Source: Lutraria lutraria (taxonomy: Eukaryota; Mollusca; Bivalvia; Venerida; Mactridae). Taken from it: a stretch of 64,000 bases of DNA. Shown piece by piece: positions 48,801-58,858 of the stretch (position 1 is its first letter; the number at the start of each line of letters is the position of its first letter). The notes under the pieces were generated by a model that was not told the DNA's origin, did no database searches, and saw only the letters and a list, made by a program, of their open reading frames with translations. The translations under genes and the position numbers were made by a program. The DNA lies in contig OZ026835.1 in the NCBI GenBank assembly GCA_964023205.1, positions 9,940,414 to 10,004,413 of the forward strand. The letters run 5' to 3'.

Positions 48801-51800
48801 GAAAAGCAAACCTATTTATATTAGTGCCCCTTTTCAAGGCACACCCTTGCTTTAGTCATACATGTCTATTAAAACCCGCCTTTTGAAAACGGACAGTCTT
48901 AAAGAATGTCCCAATTCAGAGGCGAGAATAAACCCCAAATATTAAAACTGATACAAAATCTCTATGTACATCATTGGGTATCTCGATACAAGTAAATGTT
49001 AATATGATTGTATAAGATTGACAGTAAATTGCTAAACGTTTGTTTTGTTTTAGGATACAGACGGAATCCGGAAACAACATGCGTTTTGAGTGCCTGGGTT
49101 CTGGTACATATATCGACACAAGCATTCATAAATCAGGTCAAGCGACCTTTGAGAAGTACTCGGAATATTATGACAATAATTATTGTCTGATGTTGGAAGT
49201 GGCTGGTCGTAAGTATTCTCATATATAACACGATCTACTTTCCGATCGATAATTGTTAATTACTGTATTGATGACAAACTTACCTTTCTGTACGCGAAAA
49301 TGTGCACTCATTTAATTACTTCCAACAGTCGATATATGGTTTATAAGTACATGTATTAAGATCTTGATATATCAAATATGGAATTGTTATCAACATTTAC
49401 CTAAGAAACATTGGTACAATATATCCGACCACATTTCTACCGATGTGTCTTAAATCTGATGACTCGAAAGATTCTATCAATATTTTCACGAATACTTTTA
49501 TTTCAGAGCCTACAGATACGATAACTGTAACATGCACAGCCGATATTCCCTTAGAATATCTTGAAAACAGCACTGTACAAACGTCATCAAATAGTGACTA
49601 TGCTTTTAACGATGTCACAAGCACCACGTCAGCAGAAGTTTTTCCGATCAATAACGTCACAACCGATGCTACCGGTTATGTAGCGGAATTGACAACATTA
49701 CAGCCGACTAACCAATCCAACATGACATTTGATAATATAACCGAACCTGTCATGCCCTCACCTGAAGCACCCTTAACAAATACAACAGAAAATGATATTT
49801 ACTTTACCTCAACTGAAACTGCTGTTGAAATTACAACAGAATCGAAAGCAACCCAAGAAACACTCACAGAATCTCAACTACAAACAACAGAACAAGCCGC
49901 ACAGGTACAAACAAACGGTACAACCATGACCGTGGATCCTATCAATACAACTATGGCAGCGTACGAGTCCTCAGTAGCCGATGTGGTAACTGGACAAACC
50001 ACCACAACAAGCGCAATATCAGAAAGGCAAACGTCAGCACAACCAATAACAATATCTACAACAAGCGGTACGGTACATACAGCTTTAAATGACGTGACGA
50101 TTGGAAGTCAGACTACCGTCAGTCCACAGGTCGATGTGAACAACTCTACGGAACATCAAACGAGCATTAATAATATGATGGTCGATCCAAAACTTGATAA
50201 ACATCAAGATATGTATGTGTCCATGGATACGATGAACTTTACAAAAGTCAATACATCTTCAAATGTTGAGAATTATATATCCGACACAGCACCATCGCGA
50301 ACAGAAGAGTTTGTTGACACTTCGTCTAATTCATCAGAAAATGCGGATAACTACACAATATCCTTCGATAACATGATTAGTTCACCAGTTCTTAACAATG
50401 AAGTCAACATAACCGACAATTTTACGACCGCGACAGACATGCTATCGGTAAACACAAATGTTTCTGAAACAATTGATGTTACTGGGGATACGAATACCAA
50501 TGGTACTAATATTGTCACTGCAATTGTAACCGGTACAGTGTTATTCAATTCGAGTGGAGATAATTCACCTAAAACAATTCAGACGATAGATACAGTACCG
50601 CAAGAAATTCTAACTGATGGTTTGAACAGAAAAGACCTACAGCCAAGACAAACAACAGCTAAATACGACATCTCTTTCATGTCAAACCTTTCGGATAACC
50701 TTTCTTCAAACAAAGCGATTGAATTTTCCTCACCATCTCCACTTTTCGATGGCAATATGGAAACAGCACCAATAACTCCACCGACTGACATATCCAACTC
50801 GTTGATCATGATACCCAAGTACGCTGAAGCAATTGAAAACAGTACTGGGCATTCTAACAACACTGCTAACCAGACAACAGATTATGATCTTAATTTTCCT
50901 GGTATGAATACATTAACAGAATCTGAAACCGCCAATATCGCGTTTACTAATAACGTTTTGTTAGAAACTTCGCCGTTTACAGCAAATGAGCCTCGGGTGG
51001 TTACTGAAAATTCTGAGCCTATAATTCCGATTGAAAATATTACAAACGGGGTATTTGAAAACGTTCAAACTAACACAGAGGCATTTTCATTTGATACTCA
51101 GAACGACCAACAAAACTCATCTACCGTCGATCCATTAATCGATGCAAATTCAACAGGTATCCTTAACAACGCCTCACTTCTGTCCGATAGCAATTCAGCA
51201 AACTCGTTTACAATGGACACTCTATCAGGTGACTCCATTTTTATCACAGATAGGACGCCAGTAAATGAAAACGGCGCTACGACCACAGAAAATGTCCAAT
51301 TGTTGTCTACTACTGTCAGTACTACAGAGTCAACAAAGAATTATCAGGATCTAATGCCATCTGAAACTATATCATCCTTTGACATGCATAACAACCTGCA
51401 TGATACAGTAATAACAACATTTTCTAAGCAACCAGAAGCCACAGATGGTGGATATAAGGAAGTTACGACAATCACAACTACAACAGATAGTTACATTCCT
51501 ACAAGCGAAGGTATAAATGAACCATTTGTCAATGTCGTTTCATCCGAATTTACAAATTCTATGAATAATGTGCCGAGTAGTCGACCTGAAGCAATCCATA
51601 CACCGGAATACATGAACAGTAATCTGTCAGATTCATTTATGGAACAGAATGTTACCGGGCTTGATGTCGCTGGAAATTCAACTGAAACAATGACTGCTGA
51701 TGAAGTATCAGTTGTTGAACCATCGAAAAGCATTAACATCACTGATTACATGAAAAGTAACGTGTCGGATTCAAGTGTTGAACAAAATAAAACCATCTTC

Positions 51801-54800
51801 GACGCCATTATAAATCCTGCTGAAAACATGAGCGCAGATGGGGCTAATTCTGCCGATCAAAGTACCAATGTCTCTGAATATTGGACCGATAGTCTGACAG
51901 GCAACGATACTTTCGTTAATCAAATGGAAAACGCAACCAATACTGGATCTATGACAATTGATCAATTATCAGTAGTTGAACCAACAAACGAAATACACAC
52001 GTTTAATTATTTGAACAATAACGTGTTGGATTCAAATATGGAACAAAATAACACCACTTCTGATGTTCTCGGAAATCCAGCTGAAACTACAACCACAGGT
52101 GGGGCTAAGAACACTGATCAAATATCAATCGTTGAACCATCGGAAAGCATCCACTTATCTGAATATTGGGACACTAATATGTCAGATTCAAAACTAGATC
52201 AACATCTAACAGATATTGGTGTCCCAGGTATTCCAGCTGAAAATATTACTACCGATGGGACAGTAACTGCAGATCAAATATCGATTGTCGAACCATCAAA
52301 AATAGTTCATGTCTCTGAGTATTTGAACAATAACGTATCGGATTCAAGCACGGAACATAATAGCACAGGTGTAGATGTCCAGGAAAATCAATTTGAATCC
52401 AGTGTTTATCATACGCCAATGATAGCAGATCAAATATCGATTGTCGAACCATCAAAACGTATCCACATCTCTGAATATTTGACCAATAATGCTTTAGATT
52501 CAAACCTAGAACAAAATGTCACCGGTATTGATGTCCATGGAGATCTTCACGATAATGCAATGACAGCTGATCAAATATCGATTGTTGATCCATCAAACAG
52601 TATCCACATCCCTGAATATTTTAACAATAATGTTTTAGATTCAAACCTAGAACAAAATGTTACCGGTGTTGATGCTCATGGAGATCAAATGGAAACTCTG
52701 GCCAACGCAGAGAGTTCTGTTGCGGATAAAATTTCTATTGTTGAACCATCGAAGTCAATTCATGTGTCTGAATATCCAAACAATAATTTGTCCGATTCAA
52801 ACATTGAAAATACCACAGCTGGTGATTGGCGAGGTGATACTGTGCTAGTTGAGTCCACTACATGGTCTCCGGCATCAACTATTCATGACGCGGGTGCTGT
52901 TCCGACTGGTACAGTTGACATGTTACCCGAAACATCTACTTTTGATACTAAAGTGTCGTCATCAGTTGCAGCAAACATCGACGAAACCACAATATCATTT
53001 ACCAATAAAGTATTATCCACAGAGAGTGGCATTAGTAGCACGGAATCTGAGTTAACAAAGGAAACCTCCACATTTAATACTTATTCAAACGTTCCTCCAA
53101 TGCCCAACATAATATCTGAAGAAATCGTGCCCGAACAAAGCATTCCTAATGAATCAGTCCTACCAACAGTAAATACAAACTACATTGATAACATTGATAA
53201 CGTGCATGCGTCAAAGGCAGCTGAAGTTTTGGCAAATATTGAAAACCTTGCTTTAAATGAAAGCGGTAGTGTTATTTACGATGAATCATCTACACATGCT
53301 ACTGATACAGCAACCATGGCGGACAACGAATCACATTCAAATATGATGAAGTCAGCAGTGGATATATTATCAGAAATTGAGAAACAAGTTATTACCGACA
53401 TTATGACCTCTCGACCTGTAGTTGACGATAAAGTAGCCATTGAACAAACTACAAACGGCGTTGTACCTCCATTAGGATTGGAATCAACGTCTGCTTCTGA
53501 GACTGGCACTAATACCATTTCTTCCACCACACCAGTCGTTCCAACCAGTGACTTGCTTGAACCAATTGAATTTAAAAACTCAGACGAACCTGCTAAAGAA
53601 ATACTAAGTCCAAAACCTTCCACATTGCCTGAAATAATAGCTGCCACTGATAGTGCATTTAGTAAAGTTCCAACAACTCCAAATGCATTTGATAAAGTAC
53701 CGACAACTCCAAGACGAAGTTTCAACATTGTTGAAGACACGATGGTGGTTACTGAAAGTCCTAGATCTGTTGAAATTGGAGCAAACACCGTTAATGATAA
53801 AGAGATGAACGTTTCATTTGACAAAGAGAGCAAAGGACTAGCGATAGACACAAACAACAATACATACAGTAAGTACATGTAGTAGTAATCTAACATTTGT
53901 TACATTCTGTACATCAGTATCAGTTTCTTCAAGATAATTCAACCAAAAGTTTCTTCTAGATAGTTAACCAAAATGTGTCGAATTGTGTTAGTTGAAATTG
54001 AACCACAATAAGAAAGTCTTATTGTGTCTGACTGATCAAGTCTTATGTTCATTTAGTTCAATTCTGATATCAGGGTCAACTCTTCAGATCACTAGATGGA
54101 GATTAGGATATGATAATTTTCTGTTGGGTTCGCATTCATTTTTGTTCATTACTAACTTATAAGGAATCGCTGCACAAATTCTTCATTGATAAAGATTTTC
54201 AAATATATTTATATTTATTTTGCTATTGTAAAAACAATTATTTCACGTAATCAATGAGAACTTTTCTGCCAAAAGTAAACTTCGTAGCTATCGAAATACG
54301 AATCAGGACTTAAACCGTAGTTGTTTTTGCAATTGAAGAATTTATAGACAAGTAGCTGTCTTACTCAAATTTGACAGAACTCTGTCGTATAAGATGTTGC
54401 GTTTTATAAGCAGTTTAGTTAAAGTGAAAATGATTTTTCTTTCAGTCATCGTGGTTGGCATAATTGCTGGGCTTGTTGTCCTAGCAACCGTAATTGGAAT
54501 AGTGTGTCATAACAAACGAAAACGGTAAGTAAAAGAAAATGATCTACCTTGATAAATGCTATCTAAATACCTTTTTTAAAAAATAAAGATGAATGCATAA
54601 TGACTACTACATGTTTAATACGTGTGTTCAATACAAAATAGAATAGGCAATTACAAACGTTCATTTTGATCTTTAGCCGAATTTATTAACAATCGAACCT
54701 ATGAAAAAATGTCACTTTTGGGAAAGACATAATGTTGCCTTTATTGACTGCAGGTTGCCTTAATTCGGAGGTCATTGTATAATAATCAATGACGTTTTTT

Positions 54801-55089
54801 TAAAGAATGACCTTGCCTTTATTTACAGGGTGGCCTTTACTCAGAGGTGGCCGCTAACACCGGTTTGACTGAAATTTATTGTTCTCACATATTACATTTT
54901 TGTTACAGACGATCGGAGAAAGTAAACATAAGTGGAACCGGAATTGATCCGGCAAGTCATCAAAACAGAGCTTATGACAGTGAAACTAATGATCCAGAGC
55001 AGGGAACCAGTGTTGTAGAAAATGATCCCGAAAGTAGTCTGTCAAATGGCGAACAGAATGGCATGTCTTCAAAAGCGCAAGAATATTAA
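42855..55089 (+). CDS. mucin-like single-pass membrane protein (second of a tandem pair)
   Basis: I reconstruct seven exons: 42855-42921, 43821-43853, 48426-48597, 49054-49208, 49507-53868, 54446-54524 and 54909-55089. All are GT-AG with phases 1,1,2,1,1,2, giving 1682 residues. Exon 1 is a signal peptide (M-K-K-S-S then I-V-S-V-L-L-I-V-F-I). Residues about 24-155 carry the same cysteine pattern as the upstream gene (M-C, N-C-T-C, P-Q-C, F-E-C, Y-C-L, V-T-C). Residues about 160-1595 are a single 4.4-kb exon rich in Thr, Ser, Asn and Asp, with many N-x-S/T sites and no cysteine clusters. Repeats of about 45 residues lie at about 833-1253. Exon 6 encodes one transmembrane helix (V-V-G-I-I-A-G-L-V-V-L-A) followed by basic H-N-K-R-K-R-R. 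The cytoplasmic tail is about 64 residues and contains N-R-A-Y. The exon 4 donor could also lie 3 nt earlier. The function is unknown; a long glycosylated surface protein is inferred. Confidence 0.8.
43160..43350. mobile_element. MITE copy in intron 1 (GAGCTCAAATCT family)
   Basis: It starts near CCGAGCTCAAATCTTAAAT and ends near GATATCTGAGCTTGGAG. The internal 'CGTATTATGGTTGAAATGAT' shaped block and 'AACATTAAAAGACAAGA' block align with the element at 60567-60830. It is degraded. Confidence 0.5.
44496..44640. repeat. (AAGT)n tract and possible LINE 3' remnant
   Basis: About six AAGT units (44496-44520) are followed by 'AAATATTTTATTAAAGTGACATGTGTACATG'-like sequence recalling the 3' end of the LINE at 17446. 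The identity is uncertain. Confidence 0.3.
45429..45605. mobile_element. MITE, CAGTCAAA.. family
   Basis: The ends CAGTCAAAATTG and CAGGTTTCACTG are divergent inverted repeats. The inside has 'TCAACCTCCGAATTAAGGCC' and 'AAGGGTCACCTATCGATAAAGG' blocks shared with 62054. It belongs to the same broad family as the copies at 54735 and 58602, and lies in intron 2 of the second mucin-like gene. Confidence 0.6.
45617..45790. mobile_element. MITE, AGTAAAACCTCA family
   Basis: The inverted ends AGTAAAACCTCACTATG and TTGAGGTTTTACCGT bound 174 bp of AT-rich sequence. A related fragment with 'AGTAGACCCTAACTTAGCGACCA' shape lies at 36930-37020. Confidence 0.6.
45791..48345. other. rest of the large intron 2 of the second gene
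   Basis: AT-rich intron with a 13-G run at 46643-46655 and a 20-G run at 47324-47343. Overlapping open frames on both strands near 45707-46017 are chance. No gene seen. Confidence 0.5.
48346..48392. mobile_element. MITE end fragment
   Basis: AGGCCGCTAATATGAGGTGG followed by TCTCTAAGCGGAGTTATACTG resembles the right end of the CAGT-type elements elsewhere in the window. A matching left end was not found, so it is a partial copy just before exon 3. Confidence 0.35.
51580..52840 (+). repeat. degenerate coding repeats, about 9 copies of about 45 residues
   Basis: Within exon 5 of the second mucin-like gene a module recurs: D-Q-I-S-I-V-E-P-S-K, then S-I-H-I-S-E-Y, then L-N-N-N-V-S-D-S, then L-E-Q-N-V-T-G-x-D-V and a variable spacer. 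Copies differ by substitutions and by spacer length but remain in frame. The N-V-T/N-S-T positions give a regularly spaced N-glycosylation sequon. The first two copies and the W-containing copies (near 51880 and 52165) are the most diverged. Confidence 0.9.
53882..54445. other. intron 5 of the second gene
   Basis: AT-rich intron. The preceding exon's donor GTAAGT at 53869 is used here in preference to the stop 10 bp downstream, because it keeps phase 1 and joins the transmembrane exon. Confidence 0.6.
54735..54872. mobile_element. MITE fragment, CAGTCAAA.. family, in the last intron
   Basis: The left part is TGCAGGTTGCCTTAATTCGG and the right part GGCCGCTAACACCGGTTTGA then CTG. The inverted words (TTCGGAGG/GAGGTGGCC) match the families at 58602 and 62054. 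The right end lies about 36 bp before the final exon. Confidence 0.5.
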
Positions 55090-56210
55090 GACTTATATCG
55101 TGCTAATGCGAATTTCTCTGTTCCATGCGCATCATCATTGCAATTTGTACCTGGAAATTATAAGGCATGAATTAGAACTATATATTAGACTATACGTGTC
55201 TTGTTCCAACTCTTGAGTCGCTGTTTCGCTAGTTGACACACAAATGTACTTCTCTGAACATTCCCTGTTGGCTTTTGTATGTATGTCGCAGCAGGCTGTA
55301 TCCAGAATATCAGGTGGATCTCCTAAAAGTTATGTTAAACATCTACTTCGAGTTACGCTTCATGCAACTTTAAAAGTGCTACAGTCGGTATAAATGATTT
55401 TCGTTGTGAATGTAACAATGTTTGTGTATGTATTCTTCAAATGTTGTATTTTTGAAAATGTTGTTAGCTACAGATGTACTTTCTTGTACGTTTAACTACT
55501 TGCAATGCATTATGGTCAAAACTGTTCCTTGTCTTAATCGAAACATCTCGGGCCATTTTCTGAGGTGTCAATGAGATTGTATAATCGGAATGGGGAAAAG
55601 TATGAACATTGGTTGATGTATGTATGATTAAGTGATTGTATGTCCTTATGTATCGTTAATAGTAACGGCATTATACTGTTCCGATAATGTATCGGTGAAA
55701 TAAATTACGCCTTTTATTAGCGTTTATGTCATAAACACATTTTTATTGAAGGGGAGTATTGAATCAACGTTTTTACGGACAACTTCCGATTGGACAGAAT
55801 AATAATATATTTTGTGTGAAATGCTCATCTTTTTTTCATATGTTGATAGATCTATTTACCACAAAACATTTAAAAAAACTAATGTTTCAGTGAAATATTG
55901 ACAAGAGACATACAAAAGTATTCTGTGAAGACCATCCGATTTTCGTATGGTTATACAAAAATAAAACACCTCATTTCGTCCATTACGATCGTGTAAATTT
56001 CGAATATTTTATAACAGAACATGAACGTATACTACATCTTGTTTCTCCACATACATATATACATATACAATTAAGATTTCACATTTTTAGATGTGAAAAT
56101 AAAATGTGAAACCTGATCAACTCATTATTCTTCCCAATACGATTTTTTGTATTGATTGTTTCATATTTTTATCATATATACGTTGTTTTTATTTATTATA
56201 AATGAATAAA
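55090..56210 (+). terminator. 3' region of the second mucin-like gene with poly(A) signals
   Basis: AATAAA hexamers occur at 55699-55704 and 56205-56210, 610 and 1116 bp after the stop. No open frame in between is convincing. Either hexamer may be used. Confidence 0.4.
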
Positions 56211-56294
56211 GTTTATGTTAAACCCAAATATTACGTCGTTTTTGTTGATTCGATTCGTTGTATAGGTTAGAGTAAACAGTTGGTTGTTCTTCGA

Positions 56295-56345
56295 AAATAA
56301 GAAAGCTAAAAGGAGCGACAGACACTATTTTTAGCTTTCTTATTT
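56295..56345. repeat. perfect 17-bp inverted repeat (hairpin)
   Basis: The arms AAATAAGAAAGCTAAAA and TTTTAGCTTTCTTATTT are perfectly complementary, with a 17-nt spacer. The hairpin lies about 85 bp past the second poly(A) signal of the upstream gene. It may be a small transposable-element relic or a transcript hairpin. No target duplication is evident. Confidence 0.75.
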
Positions 56346-57136
56346 GTAAGTGTTCACTTGAAATCATTTCAAAATGCATTATTGTACTTTGCATTACCTG
56401 TACAGTTTCCCTAAAATGACATTAAGGTATACAATGTCAGTCAACGTATCTTAAATAACTACAAAACTATATATGTACCAACACTATAATGGATAAAAAA
56501 CGCGCAGAGAAACAACATTGCCTACAGCAATTAGAACCGTCAATATAGATGTATCGAACATTATGTATATTTCTATTTTGTACCTGTCAATTATTTTGAC
56601 CACTTTCGGACACGTTTTGACCATTTTATAGCCATTTTGTTGACATGCGTGTCAATTGCTTGTCTAAAATGTCCTTCACACCCACGGCTGATCTGTTTTT
56701 TTAAATGTTTCAATTCATACATCAACACCAATGATGTAAACACTTGTAATGTTCACATGTCAACTTCCAGTGCCTATATCTGAAGTTGATTTATTTACTT
56801 TGTTGCTAATGTTTGTTATAGAATAGTAGTTCAATTGTCGCGAGGAAACAACACGCAAAGTAAAATCACCGTGATGAGAAGTTGTTTAAATGTTTAAGTA
56901 ACAATGTCTTAATTACCGGTGACAGATAAAGTTAGCCTAATGTTAATACATGTTGTTTTAATATTTCAGTCGAAGAGTTTAATTTACCTGACAGTCCCTC
57001 AACAAGTCTGTAATAGACCAGAATATCATGGCTTGGTGCTATGTGTTGTTGAATCGACGTTTTTCTTTCATTTTTTCTCTTAAAATGTATTTGAAACATG
57101 AATTATATCAATGCAGCATTAATGCTGGTTCCAATT
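56346..57136. other. intergenic, nothing seen
   Basis: AT-rich spacer without a supportable gene. Confidence 0.5.
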
Positions 57137-57668
57137 ACCGGAACATACCGACACTAACCGGATCACCGGAACATATCGTAATTAACCGGGCCACCGGAAC
57201 ATATCGTAATTAACCGGACCACCGGAACATATCGTAATTAACCGAACCACCGGAACATATCGTAGTTAACCGAACCACCGGAACATATCGTAATTAACCG
57301 AACCACCGGAACATATCGTAATTAACCGAACCACCGGAACATATCGTAATTAACCGGACCACCGGAACATATCGTATATAACCGGACCACCGGGACATAT
57401 CGTAATTAACCGGACCACCGGAACATATCGTAATTAACCGGACCACCGGAACATATCGTAATTAACCGGACCACCGGAACATATCGTATATAACCGGACC
57501 ACCGGAACATATCGTAATTAACCGGACCACCGGAACATATCGTAATTAACCGGACCACCGGAACATATCGTATATAACCGGACCACCGGAACATATCGTA
57601 ATTAACCGGACCACCGGAACATATCGTAATTAACCGGACCACCGGAACATATCATGATAAACCGGACC
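57137..57668. repeat. 28-bp minisatellite, about 19 copies
   Basis: Tandem units contain ACCGGACCACCGGAACATAT then CGTAATTA. Substitutions cluster: GGGCC at one unit, CCGAACC in four consecutive early units, and CGTATATA in units near 57373, 57485 and 57569 (spaced 4 and 3 units). The open frame on the minus strand across the array is only a by-product of a 28-bp unit lacking stops in one three-unit cycle. Confidence 0.96.
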
Positions 57669-58601
57669 ATGATCACATAATGTGAAATCTGTTTTCAGCA
57701 GTTTAACACTGAAAATGTGCAACCAAACCAACAGTGAACAAGGATATAAGATATGATTTTATTTGGCAAAAATGAGGTTTACAATAGAAAAAATCTTAAA
57801 AATCATTCTAAATGAGCATTCTCGACGAATAAATAACACGACATTATTAGGACAAACAAGAAGGCTACAAACAAAAATTAGCAAAATTACGCCAACATGA
57901 ATCTAACGCAGTTAATAGTTAAAGCGATATTCAATTGATCGTGCCGAACAGTTTTCAAACAAAATGAAACAAAAAATAAATACAAAAATTCTCTTGAATA
58001 AATCAAGGACTTATATACATACAAAGACTTTTATATACATACATGGATTCGCAACATCCATATTAACAGTTTAAAGTAATCAAATCCCGCGGTAATGACA
58101 CGTGGATCAACGGGATTTCATGCTCTTGTTTACAATAGCGAAACTACGAAAGTATCCGTGATGATCCGAATGTTAACAACAGCGACAATATCAGTGGTAT
58201 TCCGAATGTTTAATCTCGGAGACGAAAGGATAATAATTGATGTCCATTTAAATTTTTCGGCTGATGTGTATGTATATAAGTCCTTGAACAAACGTAAATC
58301 TACTGATTTTTTTTCTACTGAAGTTTTGTGAAGAAAAATCCAAATGTGCAACATTTACCAAATACTGTCTTTCAATGGTATTTGTTCTTCTTGTCCTTCC
58401 ATTCATCCTTATAGACTTTCAAGATTTCTGTCTCGTCAAATGTAAGTTATTTACGTATATTATTAAGTACCCACATTTGAGAGTTAGATAACAAAATAGT
58501 ACATTTGTATGGCTATAATTCTCATTGCCTTGGTTTTCAGAAAATAAAACTTAGCCAGCACTTTATCACGATATATCTAAAAATTTCGTTTGAAATAATG
58601 T
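57669..58601. other. intergenic, no gene seen
   Basis: Opposing open frames at 58095-58354 overlap on the two strands and look like chance. Confidence 0.45.
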
Positions 58602-58817
58602 ACAGTCAACCCTGTAAACAAATGTTTTCCTTGGTAAAATCAATATATAACGTTTAATGACATTGGCTCTTATTCGGAGATCATTTCGTTCTAATAATCA
58701 ATGGATGTGTTTGATATATTGACCTTTATACACTGAATGACCTTCATGCACTGAATGACCTTTATGCACTGAATGACCTTCATGCGAAGGTTACGTCTAA
58801 CGCAGGCTTGACTGTAA
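58602..58817. mobile_element. MITE, ACAGTCAACCCTG family
   Basis: The ends ACAGTCAACCCTG and CAGGCTTGACTGT are near-perfect inverted repeats. The right half carries an 18-bp tandem repeat (CATGCACTGAATGACCTT-like, about 3.5 copies at 58720-58785). It ends 42 bp before the stop of the Tctex1-type gene and may lie in its 3' UTR. Confidence 0.7.
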
Positions 58818-58858
58818 TTGTTTTAAAACATCAAATCTTATGTATTTCAAAGTTGATT

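Noticed and set aside
49443..49506. Start codon at 49443 for the large open frame
   Set aside because: A TTTCAG acceptor at 49506 and phase 1 continuity with the exon ending 49208 show this is an internal exon. The upstream 64 bp are intron.
50351..53896. Many minus-strand open frames across the second mucin exon, up to 206 codons
   Set aside because: They are antisense shadows of a low-complexity Thr/Ser/Asn-rich plus-strand exon that is supported by splice phase.
57406..57642. 78-codon repetitive open frame on the minus strand
   Set aside because: It arises because three 28-bp units make 84 bp without a stop in that frame. There is no splice context, and the array continues on both sides.
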